Shown: positions 23,272-31,295 of the stretch, piece by piece
How the letters are laid out: each line of letters begins with the position of its first letter
Numbering within the stretch: the first letter of the stretch is position 1
NCBI GenBank assembly: GCA_963839995.1
Contig: CAWIXH010000006.1
Location: forward strand, 1 to 64,000
DNA: 64,000 bases
Direction of reading: 5' to 3'
Origin: CAWIUB01 sp963839995
Lineage (GTDB): Bacteria > Actinomycetota > Actinomycetes > Mycobacteriales > Jatrophihabitantaceae
Program-made: the position numbers and the translations under genes
Notes under the pieces: model-generated
What the model saw: only the letters and a program-made list of their open reading frames with translations
What the model was told of the DNA's origin: nothing
Database searches by the model: none

Positions 23272-24327
23272 CTATGCCGATCTGGGCATACGCAGCCGTG
23301 GTGTGCGGTGCGGGTCGAGACCGTGGTTCAGCGCTCCGAGCAGCAGCTCGGCGGCGGTGTAGCCCGGGTCGCTCGCCAGAGCTCGCTCGGCGGCGATCCC
23401 CGCTAGCACGCCGTTTCCCGCGCGCCACTCGGTCCAGCCGAAGAGGAACAGGGGCGGAGCGTCGTACGGCTCGGGGAGCCGACGCGCGAGTTCGCGCCAT
23501 AGCCCCCGGCCATCGAGTCGCCGCTGGTCGACGGCGAGCCATACCGCGTCACGCAGCGAAATGTCGGCAAGGCCCGCCGCGAACCGCGCTGCCTGCTCGT
23601 CCAGCAGCGACCCGGTAGGCCCGGGGAACAAGGCGGAGTCGGCATCCCGGGCCGCCGCGAACACGGCGCGCTTCACGGCGCGAACGTGACGCTGGCTGTG
23701 GCCGTCGAGGATCGCGCGTACCGCCCGTTCTTCGGCCGCTTCGAGCAGCGGCAGGATGGCGCGCCGCCGCTCGTCGCTCTCCGGCGTGAGAACCAAAGCC
23801 AGTTGCTCGCGGTTAGGCAGGGCTACCAGCCCGGCGTAGGTGGCCGCGGCGGCCGCCGCCGACGACGGGCCTTCGAGCAGCTGCCCGTCGGGCGGGCAGC
23901 AGCCCACGTCATCACACACGAATGACCACCACCGGTCGGAGGTCACGAGCAGTGCGTCGAGCAGGGCCAAGCCGGCACGTTCCGCGCTCTCGTCGACGGC
24001 GTCGACGACGACGGTCCGCCACGGAAGATCGGCGGTGCGGCTCGGCGTCCACTCAGCGTCGAAAACGACGACGACCACGCCCGTGGCGCCGCTGCGCGCG
24101 ACGGCTCGAACGGTGTCGTCGACGAGCCGACCTGATGAGATCACCTCGGCCAGGTCGACCCGGGCAGTGATCGTGACGCTGTCGCTATCGCGACCGCCAT
24201 CATGCCCCAGGCCGATCAGCACCAGGCTGGCGCGGGGGTGGAAGCCGAGCAGGTAGGGAACGGCCTCGATCAGGTCGGCGGGGCCCCGGATCTTCAACAC
24301 CGGCCGATCGCTCGTGAGATCTGTCAT
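23272..24327 (-). CDS. DUF4192 protein
   Basis: 351 residues from ATG 24327. The DUF4192 opening is clear: LKIRGPADLIEAVPYLLGFHPRASLVLIGL, followed by a mixed alpha/beta region with VTITARVDL and repeated Ala-rich helices (LLDALLVTSDRWWSFVCDDVGCCP). Common in actinobacteria, no established function; cytoplasmic. Two DnaA-box-like motifs lie 51-79 bases upstream. Confidence 0.85.
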   Translation of the reverse strand: MTDLTSDRPVLKIRGPADLIEAVPYLLGFHPRASLVLIGLGHDGGRDSDSVTITARVDLAEVISSGRLVDDTVRAVARSGATGVVVVVFDAEWTPSRTADLPWRTVVVDAVDESAERAGLALLDALLVTSDRWWSFVCDDVGCCPPDGQLLEGPSSAAAAAATYAGLVALPNREQLALVLTPESDERRRAILPLLEAAEERAVRAILDGHSQRHVRAVKRAVFAAARDADSALFPGPTGSLLDEQAARFAAGLADISLRDAVWLAVDQRRLDGRGLWRELARRLPEPYDAPPLFLFGWTEWRAGNGVLAGIAAERALASDPGYTAAELLLGALNHGLDPHRTPRLRMPRSA

Positions 24328-24377
24328 GCCGGCAAGTCTGGGAACGGCCGGGGTTGGGCACAGGGCGAAGAAGGATC

Positions 24378-24406
24378 TGTGGACAGCGCTCGCGGCCTGT
24401 GGACGA
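24378..24406 (-). promoter_or_regulatory. Pair of DnaA-box-like motifs upstream of the DUF4192 gene
   Basis: On the minus strand CTGTCCACA (24378-24386) and TCGTCCACA (24398-24406) occur as direct repeats 20 bp apart. The actinobacterial DnaA box is TTGTCCACA, so these differ at one or two of the variable first positions. They are the only structure seen in the 85-base gap 24328-24412. Confidence 0.4.
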
Positions 24407-24412
24407 ACGCGC

Positions 24413-25033
24413 TCAGTGCAGCGTGCCGCGGCGCCACTCCCGGGCCGCGCGGGCGAGGTCGTCCGCGGCGCGATCGTTGCGGTGTGCAAGCAGGTGCTCG
24501 TCCGCCCCGTCTTCAGCGCGAGCGCTGTTGCGACGGCCCGCGGCAATGACCCTGAAGAACGCGGCTGCCCGCTCGAGCGCGACCGCGAAATCTCCCCGGT
24601 ACGCCCGCTCGAGCACCGCGTCACCCATCCGGCGCACGGCGTCCGGATCCGCGTCGTCGCTTACGCCGGCGACGACCGCGTCTGCAGGAGCGTAGATCGC
24701 ACCGACCCGCCAAAGCCGACACACCTCGTCGGATCGCGTACGGCACCACTGCCGGACCAGGTACAGAGCCCACAGCACACCGGGCAGGCTCACTGGGTCG
24801 GCGTCGCGCCACAGTGCGGCGAGCGTGTCCAAACCGACGACGTCGGCGAGGTCGAGCAGCCGCCGCTCGCCAACCGGCGAGGCCGAGTCGCGCCCTGCAG
24901 CAATCACCAGCGCCGCCGTGGCCGCGGCGACCTCAGCCCGCGACCGCGGTGGCGTTCCGCCTGCTGCGTCGATCAGATCGGTCAGGTCGGCGTAGGGAAC
25001 GGGCCGATGCGGCCGGGCTGGCTTCTCGCTCAT
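24413..25033 (-). CDS. Conserved actinobacterial protein, unknown
   Basis: 206 residues from ATG 25033. All-helical composition, starting PHRPVPYADLTDLIDAAGGTPP with LWALYLVRQWCRTR in the middle. No signal peptide, membrane helix or catalytic motif. It shares strand with the DUF4192 gene 85 bases downstream and may be co-transcribed. I do not recognise a named family. The 242 bases upstream (25034-25275) hold no gene I can support, only divergent promoters for this gene and the Nudix gene. Confidence 0.65.
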   Translation of the reverse strand: MSEKPARPHRPVPYADLTDLIDAAGGTPPRSRAEVAAATAALVIAAGRDSASPVGERRLLDLADVVGLDTLAALWRDADPVSLPGVLWALYLVRQWCRTRSDEVCRLWRVGAIYAPADAVVAGVSDDADPDAVRRMGDAVLERAYRGDFAVALERAAAFFRVIAAGRRNSARAEDGADEHLLAHRNDRAADDLARAAREWRRGTLH

Positions 25034-25275
25034 CCACGTCGCTCCTTCCGCCCCTCCCACCGTTGCGCTGTGCGCTTACGATACGTCTGCCCGTCGATGT
25101 CCCGGAACAGCGCAGCGACCCGGTAGCGTGGACCCGCGACGTCGGCCCGGACAGGCCCCCGGTCCCACACCCGCCGCTGCGAGCGGCCTCCCGCCGAGAG
25201 GCGACCTGACGGGCCGACGTCGACCACCATGGCCGACCGTGCGGGCGCCCGCCACGATGAGGTAGGACTTCAGCT

Positions 25276-26175
25276 ATGGGCGACGGCAACGGCTGGGTTT
25301 TCTGCGCGCTCGGCCACCGCCACTGGGGCAGGTTCGGCGCCGCGGGTTTGCTCGTCCGCGACGACGATCGCGTCATCCTGCAGCACCGCGCGGCGTGGAC
25401 GCACGAGGGTGACACCTGGGGCCTGCCTGGCGGGGCGCGGGACAGCCACGAAGACGTCGTCCAGGCCGCCCTGCGCGAAGCCGCCGAGGAGGCGAGCATC
25501 GCGGCCGCGGCCGTCACGCCCTACGGCCTGCTCGTCGACGATCATGGTGGCTGGTCCTACACGACCGTGCTCGCCCGGCCACGCGAGCGGATCGCTCCGC
25601 ACGCCGCGAATGCCGAAAGCAGCGAGGTGCGCTGGTGGGACGACACCCCAGTCGCCGGCCTGCCGCTGCATCGGGGATTCTCCGCCACCTGGCCGCTGGC
25701 CCGCCCGGCCGTGCAGCCGGTCACGATCGTGGTCGACGCTGCCAACGTGGTCGGATCGCGCCCGGACGGCTGGTGGCGAGACCGCGCCGCAGCTACGCAG
25801 CGGCTCCTCGACGGCCTGCGCCGGCTCATCCGTTCGGGCATCCGCACCGACCAGCTGCCGAGCCCCGTCCGCGCGGCGCAGCTGAGCGCGGTGGTGCCGC
25901 GGATCAGTGTGGTGGTCGAGGGCAGGGCCGCGGCGATTGTCGACGAGCAGGGCGTCTCGGCCGCCTGGTGGGACGCCCTGCTCGAGATCCACGCCGCGCT
26001 GCGCGACGGCGACAGCGAGGTCGTCCGTCAGGCGGCAATCAGTCGTACCGCGGGAGCACAGCCGGTGGTGGTCACCGCCGACCGGCAGTTGCGCGACCGA
26101 CTCCCCACACAGGCGACGCCGGTCGGCCCGAGCTGGCTGCTGAACCTGATCGACCACGACACCAGCACGCGGTGA
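25276..26175 (+). CDS. Nudix hydrolase fused to a NYN/PIN-like domain
   Basis: 299 residues from ATG 25276. Residues 1-145 are a Nudix domain; the box GX5EX7REUXEEXGU is seen as GGARDSHEDVVQAALREAAE then EASI, with Ala replacing the usual Gly before the last residue. From about 150 a second domain starts TIVVDAANVVGSRPDGWWRD and ends VVTADRQLRDRL. That VDAANV...D pattern fits NYN/PIN-type nucleases or the neighbouring-gene NTP pyrophosphohydrolase-like proteins of actinobacteria. The Nudix half probably cleans or processes a nucleoside diphosphate derivative; a nucleic-acid or nucleotide role for the second half is inferred. Confidence 0.75.
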   Translation: MGDGNGWVFCALGHRHWGRFGAAGLLVRDDDRVILQHRAAWTHEGDTWGLPGGARDSHEDVVQAALREAAEEASIAAAAVTPYGLLVDDHGGWSYTTVLARPRERIAPHAANAESSEVRWWDDTPVAGLPLHRGFSATWPLARPAVQPVTIVVDAANVVGSRPDGWWRDRAAATQRLLDGLRRLIRSGIRTDQLPSPVRAAQLSAVVPRISVVVEGRAAAIVDEQGVSAAWWDALLEIHAALRDGDSEVVRQAAISRTAGAQPVVVTADRQLRDRLPTQATPVGPSWLLNLIDHDTSTR

Positions 26176-26530
26176 TCAACGCCGGCGCCTCGGCCGAGCC
26201 GAGGTCGAGGGGCATCGGCACCGTCCCGACGGCTTCGACCTACGCTGGCGGCTGATCGGGATCGAGGATCTGGTCGTGGATCCGCAGCGGCCGTTCTTCA
26301 TCCAGTGGCAGACCGACGAGGCGCACCGCCCCTCGGCGGGCGGATCCACCGTTACCCTCGTCGGCCTGGAGATCGCCGGTGATCAGGCCACGGTTGACGC
26401 TTACCTCGGCTCGTCGTCGGTCCAGCCGCTCGACGGCGTCGAGGTCGTCTGGCAGCCCGCCACCCAGGGCGACACCGGTGTTACAGCGGCGGTCTTCCGG
26501 ACCGCCACGGGCACCGTGCGCATCAACTGA
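26174..26530 (+). pseudogene. C-terminal remnant of a VOC (glyoxalase-like) protein
   Basis: An open frame overlapping the Nudix stop encodes GRAEVEGHRHRPDGFDLRWR, LIGIEDLVVDPQRPFFIQW and GGSTVTLVGLEIAGDQATV, ending GTVRIN. This is the second half of a Glyoxalase_6/VOC protein: R-PDG--L-WRL followed by PFFI-W. The first half is missing and the only start codon is GTG 26276 in mid-domain. It therefore looks like a gene beheaded by a deletion that joined it to the Nudix gene. The frame is closed upstream at 26143. Confidence 0.6.
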
Positions 26531-26568
26531 GTGCCCGATGGCGGCCGCGACCCGGCATAGTGGGCAGC

Positions 26569-27426
26569 GTGCACACTGTGGCCCTGACCTGGGAGCAGGC
26601 GGCTTTGCTGGCTGTCGCGTTGCTCGGGGTCGGGGTGGTGATGCGAGCGAACCCGCGCGCCGCGGCGCTGGCACCATTCGCCGTCGAGTCCGGCTTCATC
26701 GCGGCCTTGTACGCGCTGTGGCAGCTCGTCGGCAGCCTGGCCGCCGGTACATCCGGCGCCTACCAACGTGCGGCCTGGATCGTGCGTATCGAACGGGATT
26801 GGCACCTGCCGAGCGAAGTCCGGGCCCAGGACCTCGTCATCGGGCATCCTCTGCTAGCGCAGGCATGCAACATCTACTACGCGACGATGCATTTCACGGC
26901 ACTGTTTGCGCTGCTGCTATGGCTGTTCGTGCGGCACCGCGACCACTACGCATCGGTCCGGACCACGATCGTCCTGCTCACCGGCGCCTGCTTGCTGATC
27001 CAGTTCGTGCCGGTTGCGCCGCCCCGGCTGCTGGCCGGATACGGGTTCTTCGATGTTGCCGCCCGGTATGGCCAGTCCGTGTACGCGGCGTTCGGCGTGG
27101 GGGCTGACCAGCTTTCGGCAATGCCCTCGGTGCACGTGGGGTGGGCGGTGCTGATTGCGTTCGCCGCGGTGACGATCAGTCGCAGTCCCTGGCGCTGGCT
27201 GGTCATGCTGCATCCGCTGCTCACGATCTTCGTCGTCGCGGCCACGGGCAACCACTTCTGGCTCGACGGGATCGCGGCGATCGTCGTGCTGGGGCTGGCG
27301 CTGGCGGCGCAGCGGGCAACCCGTTCGGTCCTCGCCGGGGTCCGCCCGGGCCGCGTGATCGGCGTGGCGGCGTCCCAGCACGCGATGGCCAACGCCCTTG
27401 CCATGGGCGACACGGCGGAGCGCTGA
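26569..27426 (+). CDS. PAP2-superfamily membrane phosphatase
   Basis: 285 residues from GTG 26569; GTG 26560 is in frame too. Six predicted membrane helices. The acid-phosphatase motifs are SAMPSVHVGWAVLIAF (catalytic His) and ATGNHFWLDGIAA (second His). The core resembles the inositolphosphotransferase/PAP2_3 group, with NIYYATMHFTALFALLLWLF preceding. It would dephosphorylate, or transfer groups on, lipid phosphates at the outer membrane leaflet. Followed 48 bases later by a GH15 gene. Confidence 0.85.
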   Translation: MHTVALTWEQAALLAVALLGVGVVMRANPRAAALAPFAVESGFIAALYALWQLVGSLAAGTSGAYQRAAWIVRIERDWHLPSEVRAQDLVIGHPLLAQACNIYYATMHFTALFALLLWLFVRHRDHYASVRTTIVLLTGACLLIQFVPVAPPRLLAGYGFFDVAARYGQSVYAAFGVGADQLSAMPSVHVGWAVLIAFAAVTISRSPWRWLVMLHPLLTIFVVAATGNHFWLDGIAAIVVLGLALAAQRATRSVLAGVRPGRVIGVAASQHAMANALAMGDTAER

Positions 27427-27474
27427 CGCGCCGGTCCGCTTGTTCGCGGCCGTGATGTCGCGCATGCTCTTCCC

Positions 27475-29394
27475 GTGGACGCGTTGATCGCCGGAGCGGC
27501 GCCGGCCAGTCCCCTGCGCACCACCCAGCCGCGTGTGCCGATCGGCGAGTACGGGTTCCTGTCCGATGGCGAGGTCATGGCACTGGTGGCGCCCAGCGGT
27601 TCGGTCGAATGGATGTGCCTGCCCAGGGTCGACTCGCCGAGCATTTTCGGCAGGCTGCTCGGGCGGCACGCGGGCAACTTCCGAGTCGCCCCGTCCGACG
27701 TCTCGGTCCCCGCGGCCCGTCGCTACCTGCCCGGCACGATGCTGCTCGAGACCAGTTGGGGCACGCCGACGGGCTGGATCATCGTCCGTGACGTCATGCT
27801 GATCGGCCCGTGGCGGCACGAGGAGGAGCTGTCGCACACCCACAAGCGCACGCCTACCGACTACGACGCCGAGCACATCCTGTTGCGCACGATCCGCTGC
27901 GTGTCCGGCGAGGTGCAGACGGTCGTCGAGTGCGAGCCCGTCTTCGACTACGGCCGCACCTTCGCCAAATGGTCCTACACCGAACAGGTCTATCACCAGG
28001 GCGTGGCACGGTCGGCGACCGGCGAACAAACGATCACGCTCACCACGGACATGCGGCTCGGCTTCGAGGGCGGTCGGGCCACGGCGCGCACCCTGCTCAG
28101 GGAAGGCGACATCCGCTACGTGGCGATGTCGTGGGGCAGCAAGCAGCCGCCGCTGACCTACGACGACGCGTACCAGCGACTGGTGTGGACGGCGCACCAT
28201 TGGCAGCACTGGCTGGCCCGCGGCCAGTTCCCCGACCATCCCTGGCGCGGCTACCTGCAGCGCAGCGCGCTCACCCTAAAGGGCCTGACCTACGCCCCGA
28301 CCGGCGCGATCGCCGCAGCTGCCACGACGTCGCTGCCCGAGACCCTCGGCGGCGAACGCAACTACGACTACCGCTTCAGCTGGATCCGCGACGCGACCTT
28401 CGCGCTGTGGGGCATGTACGGTCTCGGCTTCGACTGGGAGGCCATCGACTTCCTGTCCTTCATCGCCGATGTGGCCGACAGCGACGAAGACCTGCAGATC
28501 ATGTACGGGGTGGGCGGCGAACGCGATCTGCAGGAACAGGTCCTGGAGCACCTTCCCGGCTACGGCGACTCGCGTCCGGTCCGGGTGGGCAACGCCGCCT
28601 ACGCGCAGCACCAGCACGACGTGTGGGGTGCGCTGCTCGACTCGGTGTACCTGCACTCCAAGGCCGCCGACCACCTGGACGGGCGGATCTGGCCGATCCT
28701 GGGCCGGCAGGTACAGGAGGCGCTCAAGCACTGGCGGGAGCCCGACGCCGGCATTTGGGAGGTCCGCGGCGAACCGCGACACTTCACCTCGTCCAAGATC
28801 ATGTGCTGGGTCGCCGCCGACCGCGGTGCCCGGCTGGCGACGATGATCGGCCAAGACGCGGCCGCGTCGGAATGGCAGATGGCGGCCGACGAGATCAAAG
28901 AGGACATCCTCACCCACGGGGTGGACGCCCGCGGTGTGCTCACCCAGTGCTACGGCTCGGACGCCCTGGACGCGTCGTTGCTGCTCGCCCCGCTGCTCCG
29001 ATTCCTGCCGCCGGACGACCCGCGAATCCGGGCGACCGTGCTCGCGATCGCCGACGAGCTCACCGAAGAGGGCTTCGTGCTCCGATACCGCACCGGGGAG
29101 ACCGACGACGGCTTCTCGGGCAGAGAAGGTTCGTTCACCATCTGCTCGTTCTGGCTGGTGTCCGCGCTGTGTGAGATCGGCGAGGTCAAGCGGGCCCGCG
29201 CGCTGTGCGCGAAACTGCTCTCGTTCGCGGGCCCGTTGGAGCTCTACGCCGAGGAAATCGACACCCGCACCGGCGAGCAGCTGGGCAACTTCCCGCAGGC
29301 GTTCACCCACCTGGCCCTGATCAACGCCGTGCTGCACGTCATCGCCAGCGAGCAAGCCGATGACTCCGCCCTGGATGTGCAGCCTGCCGGCTGA
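27475..29394 (+). CDS. GH15 glycoside hydrolase (trehalase/glucoamylase type)
   Basis: 639 residues from GTG 27475, the usual length for actinobacterial GH15 trehalases. N-terminal beta-sandwich (IGEYGFLSDGEVMALVAPSG), then an (alpha/alpha)6 barrel. GGERNYDYRFSWIRDA starts near residue 292; the catalytic acid candidate is E429 in WEVRGEP and the base candidate E601 in TGEQLGN. Cytoplasmic (no signal peptide). Mycobacterial relatives hydrolyse trehalose to glucose and need phosphate and Mg2+; glucoamylase activity is the alternative. Confidence 0.88.
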   Translation: MDALIAGAAPASPLRTTQPRVPIGEYGFLSDGEVMALVAPSGSVEWMCLPRVDSPSIFGRLLGRHAGNFRVAPSDVSVPAARRYLPGTMLLETSWGTPTGWIIVRDVMLIGPWRHEEELSHTHKRTPTDYDAEHILLRTIRCVSGEVQTVVECEPVFDYGRTFAKWSYTEQVYHQGVARSATGEQTITLTTDMRLGFEGGRATARTLLREGDIRYVAMSWGSKQPPLTYDDAYQRLVWTAHHWQHWLARGQFPDHPWRGYLQRSALTLKGLTYAPTGAIAAAATTSLPETLGGERNYDYRFSWIRDATFALWGMYGLGFDWEAIDFLSFIADVADSDEDLQIMYGVGGERDLQEQVLEHLPGYGDSRPVRVGNAAYAQHQHDVWGALLDSVYLHSKAADHLDGRIWPILGRQVQEALKHWREPDAGIWEVRGEPRHFTSSKIMCWVAADRGARLATMIGQDAAASEWQMAADEIKEDILTHGVDARGVLTQCYGSDALDASLLLAPLLRFLPPDDPRIRATVLAIADELTEEGFVLRYRTGETDDGFSGREGSFTICSFWLVSALCEIGEVKRARALCAKLLSFAGPLELYAEEIDTRTGEQLGNFPQAFTHLALINAVLHVIASEQADDSALDVQPAG

Positions 29395-29403
29395 CCGGCG
29401 CGC

Positions 29404-31023
29404 TTACGGCTGGCACGTTTGCGCGGGGCGCATCCGGTTCACCGGGTCGAAATGGCTGGTGATCCGGTATTGCCCGGCAGCTGGTAGCCGCACGCCCAAC
29501 CATCCATCGTTGTCGATGATGCATGCCGCTTCGGTACGGGTGCCGTTCGGCGCCTCGACCACCAGATAGGGGGACCAGCGCATCCGCAATGCAACGTCGT
29601 GTGGCCCATCGACGGCCAGACTCACGCTCGAGGCGTCGAGCGCCATGACTCGCGCCCCGACGGCAAGCCCGGTCGCACCGGCGACCCGATAGAGCGTCCA
29701 GTCCCCGTTCGACCAGACCGGCGTCAGGTAATCCAGGCCGGAACGCACCAGCTGTGCCTCAGTTACGGCGGAGTAGTCCAGCGCGACCGACGGGCTCGGC
29801 AGCGCGACCCAACCGACGGCCAGCTGGTCGAGCCAGACCCGGTAGCTGTGCGCGTTCAGTGCGCCATCGCGGTAGAACAGCGGGTTGTACGCCACGTCCG
29901 CCTGGCGGTACCAGCCGCGGGCCAATGAGACATTGCCATTGCCCAGGTATGCCGAGGCCCAGTGATTGCTGGTGTCCACGACCTCGACGCGCTGCCCAAT
30001 CGCCCCGGGTCCGGCCACTGCCTGCTCAGCCGTGATGGCGGTAGCGAGTGGGCTGTAGAACGAGGCGTCTGCGGACGCCGCCCGGCCGGCGGATAGCTGG
30101 CCCACCAGGTCGATCGACGGCCAGAGGGCGAGCAGCCCCAGCACCACCGCGAGCAGCTCGCGGCGCAGTGGCGCGTACGCAACCACCAACGGCACAGAGC
30201 AGACCCAGGCGAGCCGGGTGACGTTGTCGCCGACCGCGCCGGGGGCGAGGAGGAACACCGGCAGCGAGCCCGCGAGCAACGCCACCGTAAACCGTACGGT
30301 GCGGTTGGGGCAGAACAGCGCGACGCCTAGACAACACAACCCAGCCGGGATGGCGTCAGTGACGGTGAACGGCATCTTGCCGCTGCCCGGGAAGAGCAAC
30401 GCCACCGTCAGCGCGACTATGAGGAGCAGTCCGCCTACCGCCAGCGCCAGCCGGCGCCGTGTGGCGTCCACGAGGACGAGCGCAACGAGCGCCAGCCCGA
30501 GGAAGAACGCAGCGAGCGGGCTCGCGCAGTACGCGGCGACCGCGCAGATTCCGGCGAGGACCCCGTGGTGGGACCTCATCGCCACGAGTGCCGCGACTGC
30601 GCAGGTAAGGCCCAACGCGAAGGTGACCCGCCCGTCGACGAGGTTCGCGATCTGCGCGGCGGCGAAGGCCACCGCGCCAGCCCGGGGACGACGTGACTCG
30701 GCGACCAGCTTGCCGGTGAACCATGCGCCAGCAACCGCCGCGGCCACTCCGGTCAGCCGGACGCCCAGGATCGCCATCGAGGTCGGAGCGAGCAGGCTGT
30801 AGGAGGGCATGGACAGCCCCCCGAACCAGCCGGTCCACCACGACAGGTTGCCCGCATTGCGGACCACGTTGGTACGTGCCACCTGCGCGGCGAGGTCAGG
30901 GGCGAGTGGCGTCCAGACCAGATAGACAATCGCGAGCAGCGAACCGCAGATCAGCGCCCAGGTGGCGGGCGACAGCGATCGCAGCGTGGGCGCAGTGCGC
31001 CCGCGCAGCAACGCGCTCGTCAC
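29404..31023 (-). CDS. Large polytopic membrane protein with extracytoplasmic C-terminal domain
   Basis: 539 residues from GTG 31023. About ten helices in residues 20-330 (TWALICGSLLAIVYLVWTPL, VTFALGLTCAVAALVAM, LALAVGGLLLIVALTVALLF and others), then a soluble domain of about 200 residues with DTSNHWASAYLGNGN and DNDGWLGVRLPAAGQYRI. The layout resembles GT-C-like envelope proteins, but I see no clear DxD active site, so no enzymatic call is made. Convergent with the GH15 gene and divergent from the MptB-type gene, suggesting an envelope role. Confidence 0.7.
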   Translation of the reverse strand: MTSALLRGRTAPTLRSLSPATWALICGSLLAIVYLVWTPLAPDLAAQVARTNVVRNAGNLSWWTGWFGGLSMPSYSLLAPTSMAILGVRLTGVAAAVAGAWFTGKLVAESRRPRAGAVAFAAAQIANLVDGRVTFALGLTCAVAALVAMRSHHGVLAGICAVAAYCASPLAAFFLGLALVALVLVDATRRRLALAVGGLLLIVALTVALLFPGSGKMPFTVTDAIPAGLCCLGVALFCPNRTVRFTVALLAGSLPVFLLAPGAVGDNVTRLAWVCSVPLVVAYAPLRRELLAVVLGLLALWPSIDLVGQLSAGRAASADASFYSPLATAITAEQAVAGPGAIGQRVEVVDTSNHWASAYLGNGNVSLARGWYRQADVAYNPLFYRDGALNAHSYRVWLDQLAVGWVALPSPSVALDYSAVTEAQLVRSGLDYLTPVWSNGDWTLYRVAGATGLAVGARVMALDASSVSLAVDGPHDVALRMRWSPYLVVEAPNGTRTEAACIIDNDGWLGVRLPAAGQYRITSHFDPVNRMRPAQTCQP

Positions 31024-31295
31024 CGAATCGATCCTTCCTCTGCAATGAGGTGCATCATCGTCGCGATCGTGGCCCGATACACGAAGGGCTGTGCCGAATC
31101 TCAGCCACGGCTCATCGGCTCCATTCTGTCCTACCATGGCGTGCGCCCCAGGATCGAGCGGATTCGGTCCGTCCGCGCCGCGCAGAACTGCGCGGTCGTA
31201 GAATGGCGAGGTTCTGCGCAGCGCACCGCAGGTGAGGAGCCGAGCAACTGCTGAGCACCGCTGCTCCGCCACTGCGCCGACTGGCCGCGCGCAGT
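31024..31295. promoter_or_regulatory. Divergent intergenic region with hairpin
   Basis: 272 bases between two divergent membrane-protein genes. A perfect 8-bp inverted repeat CCGCGCAG-AA-CTGCGCGG sits at 31178-31195. No ORF is supported. Promoters for both genes are expected here. Confidence 0.45.
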
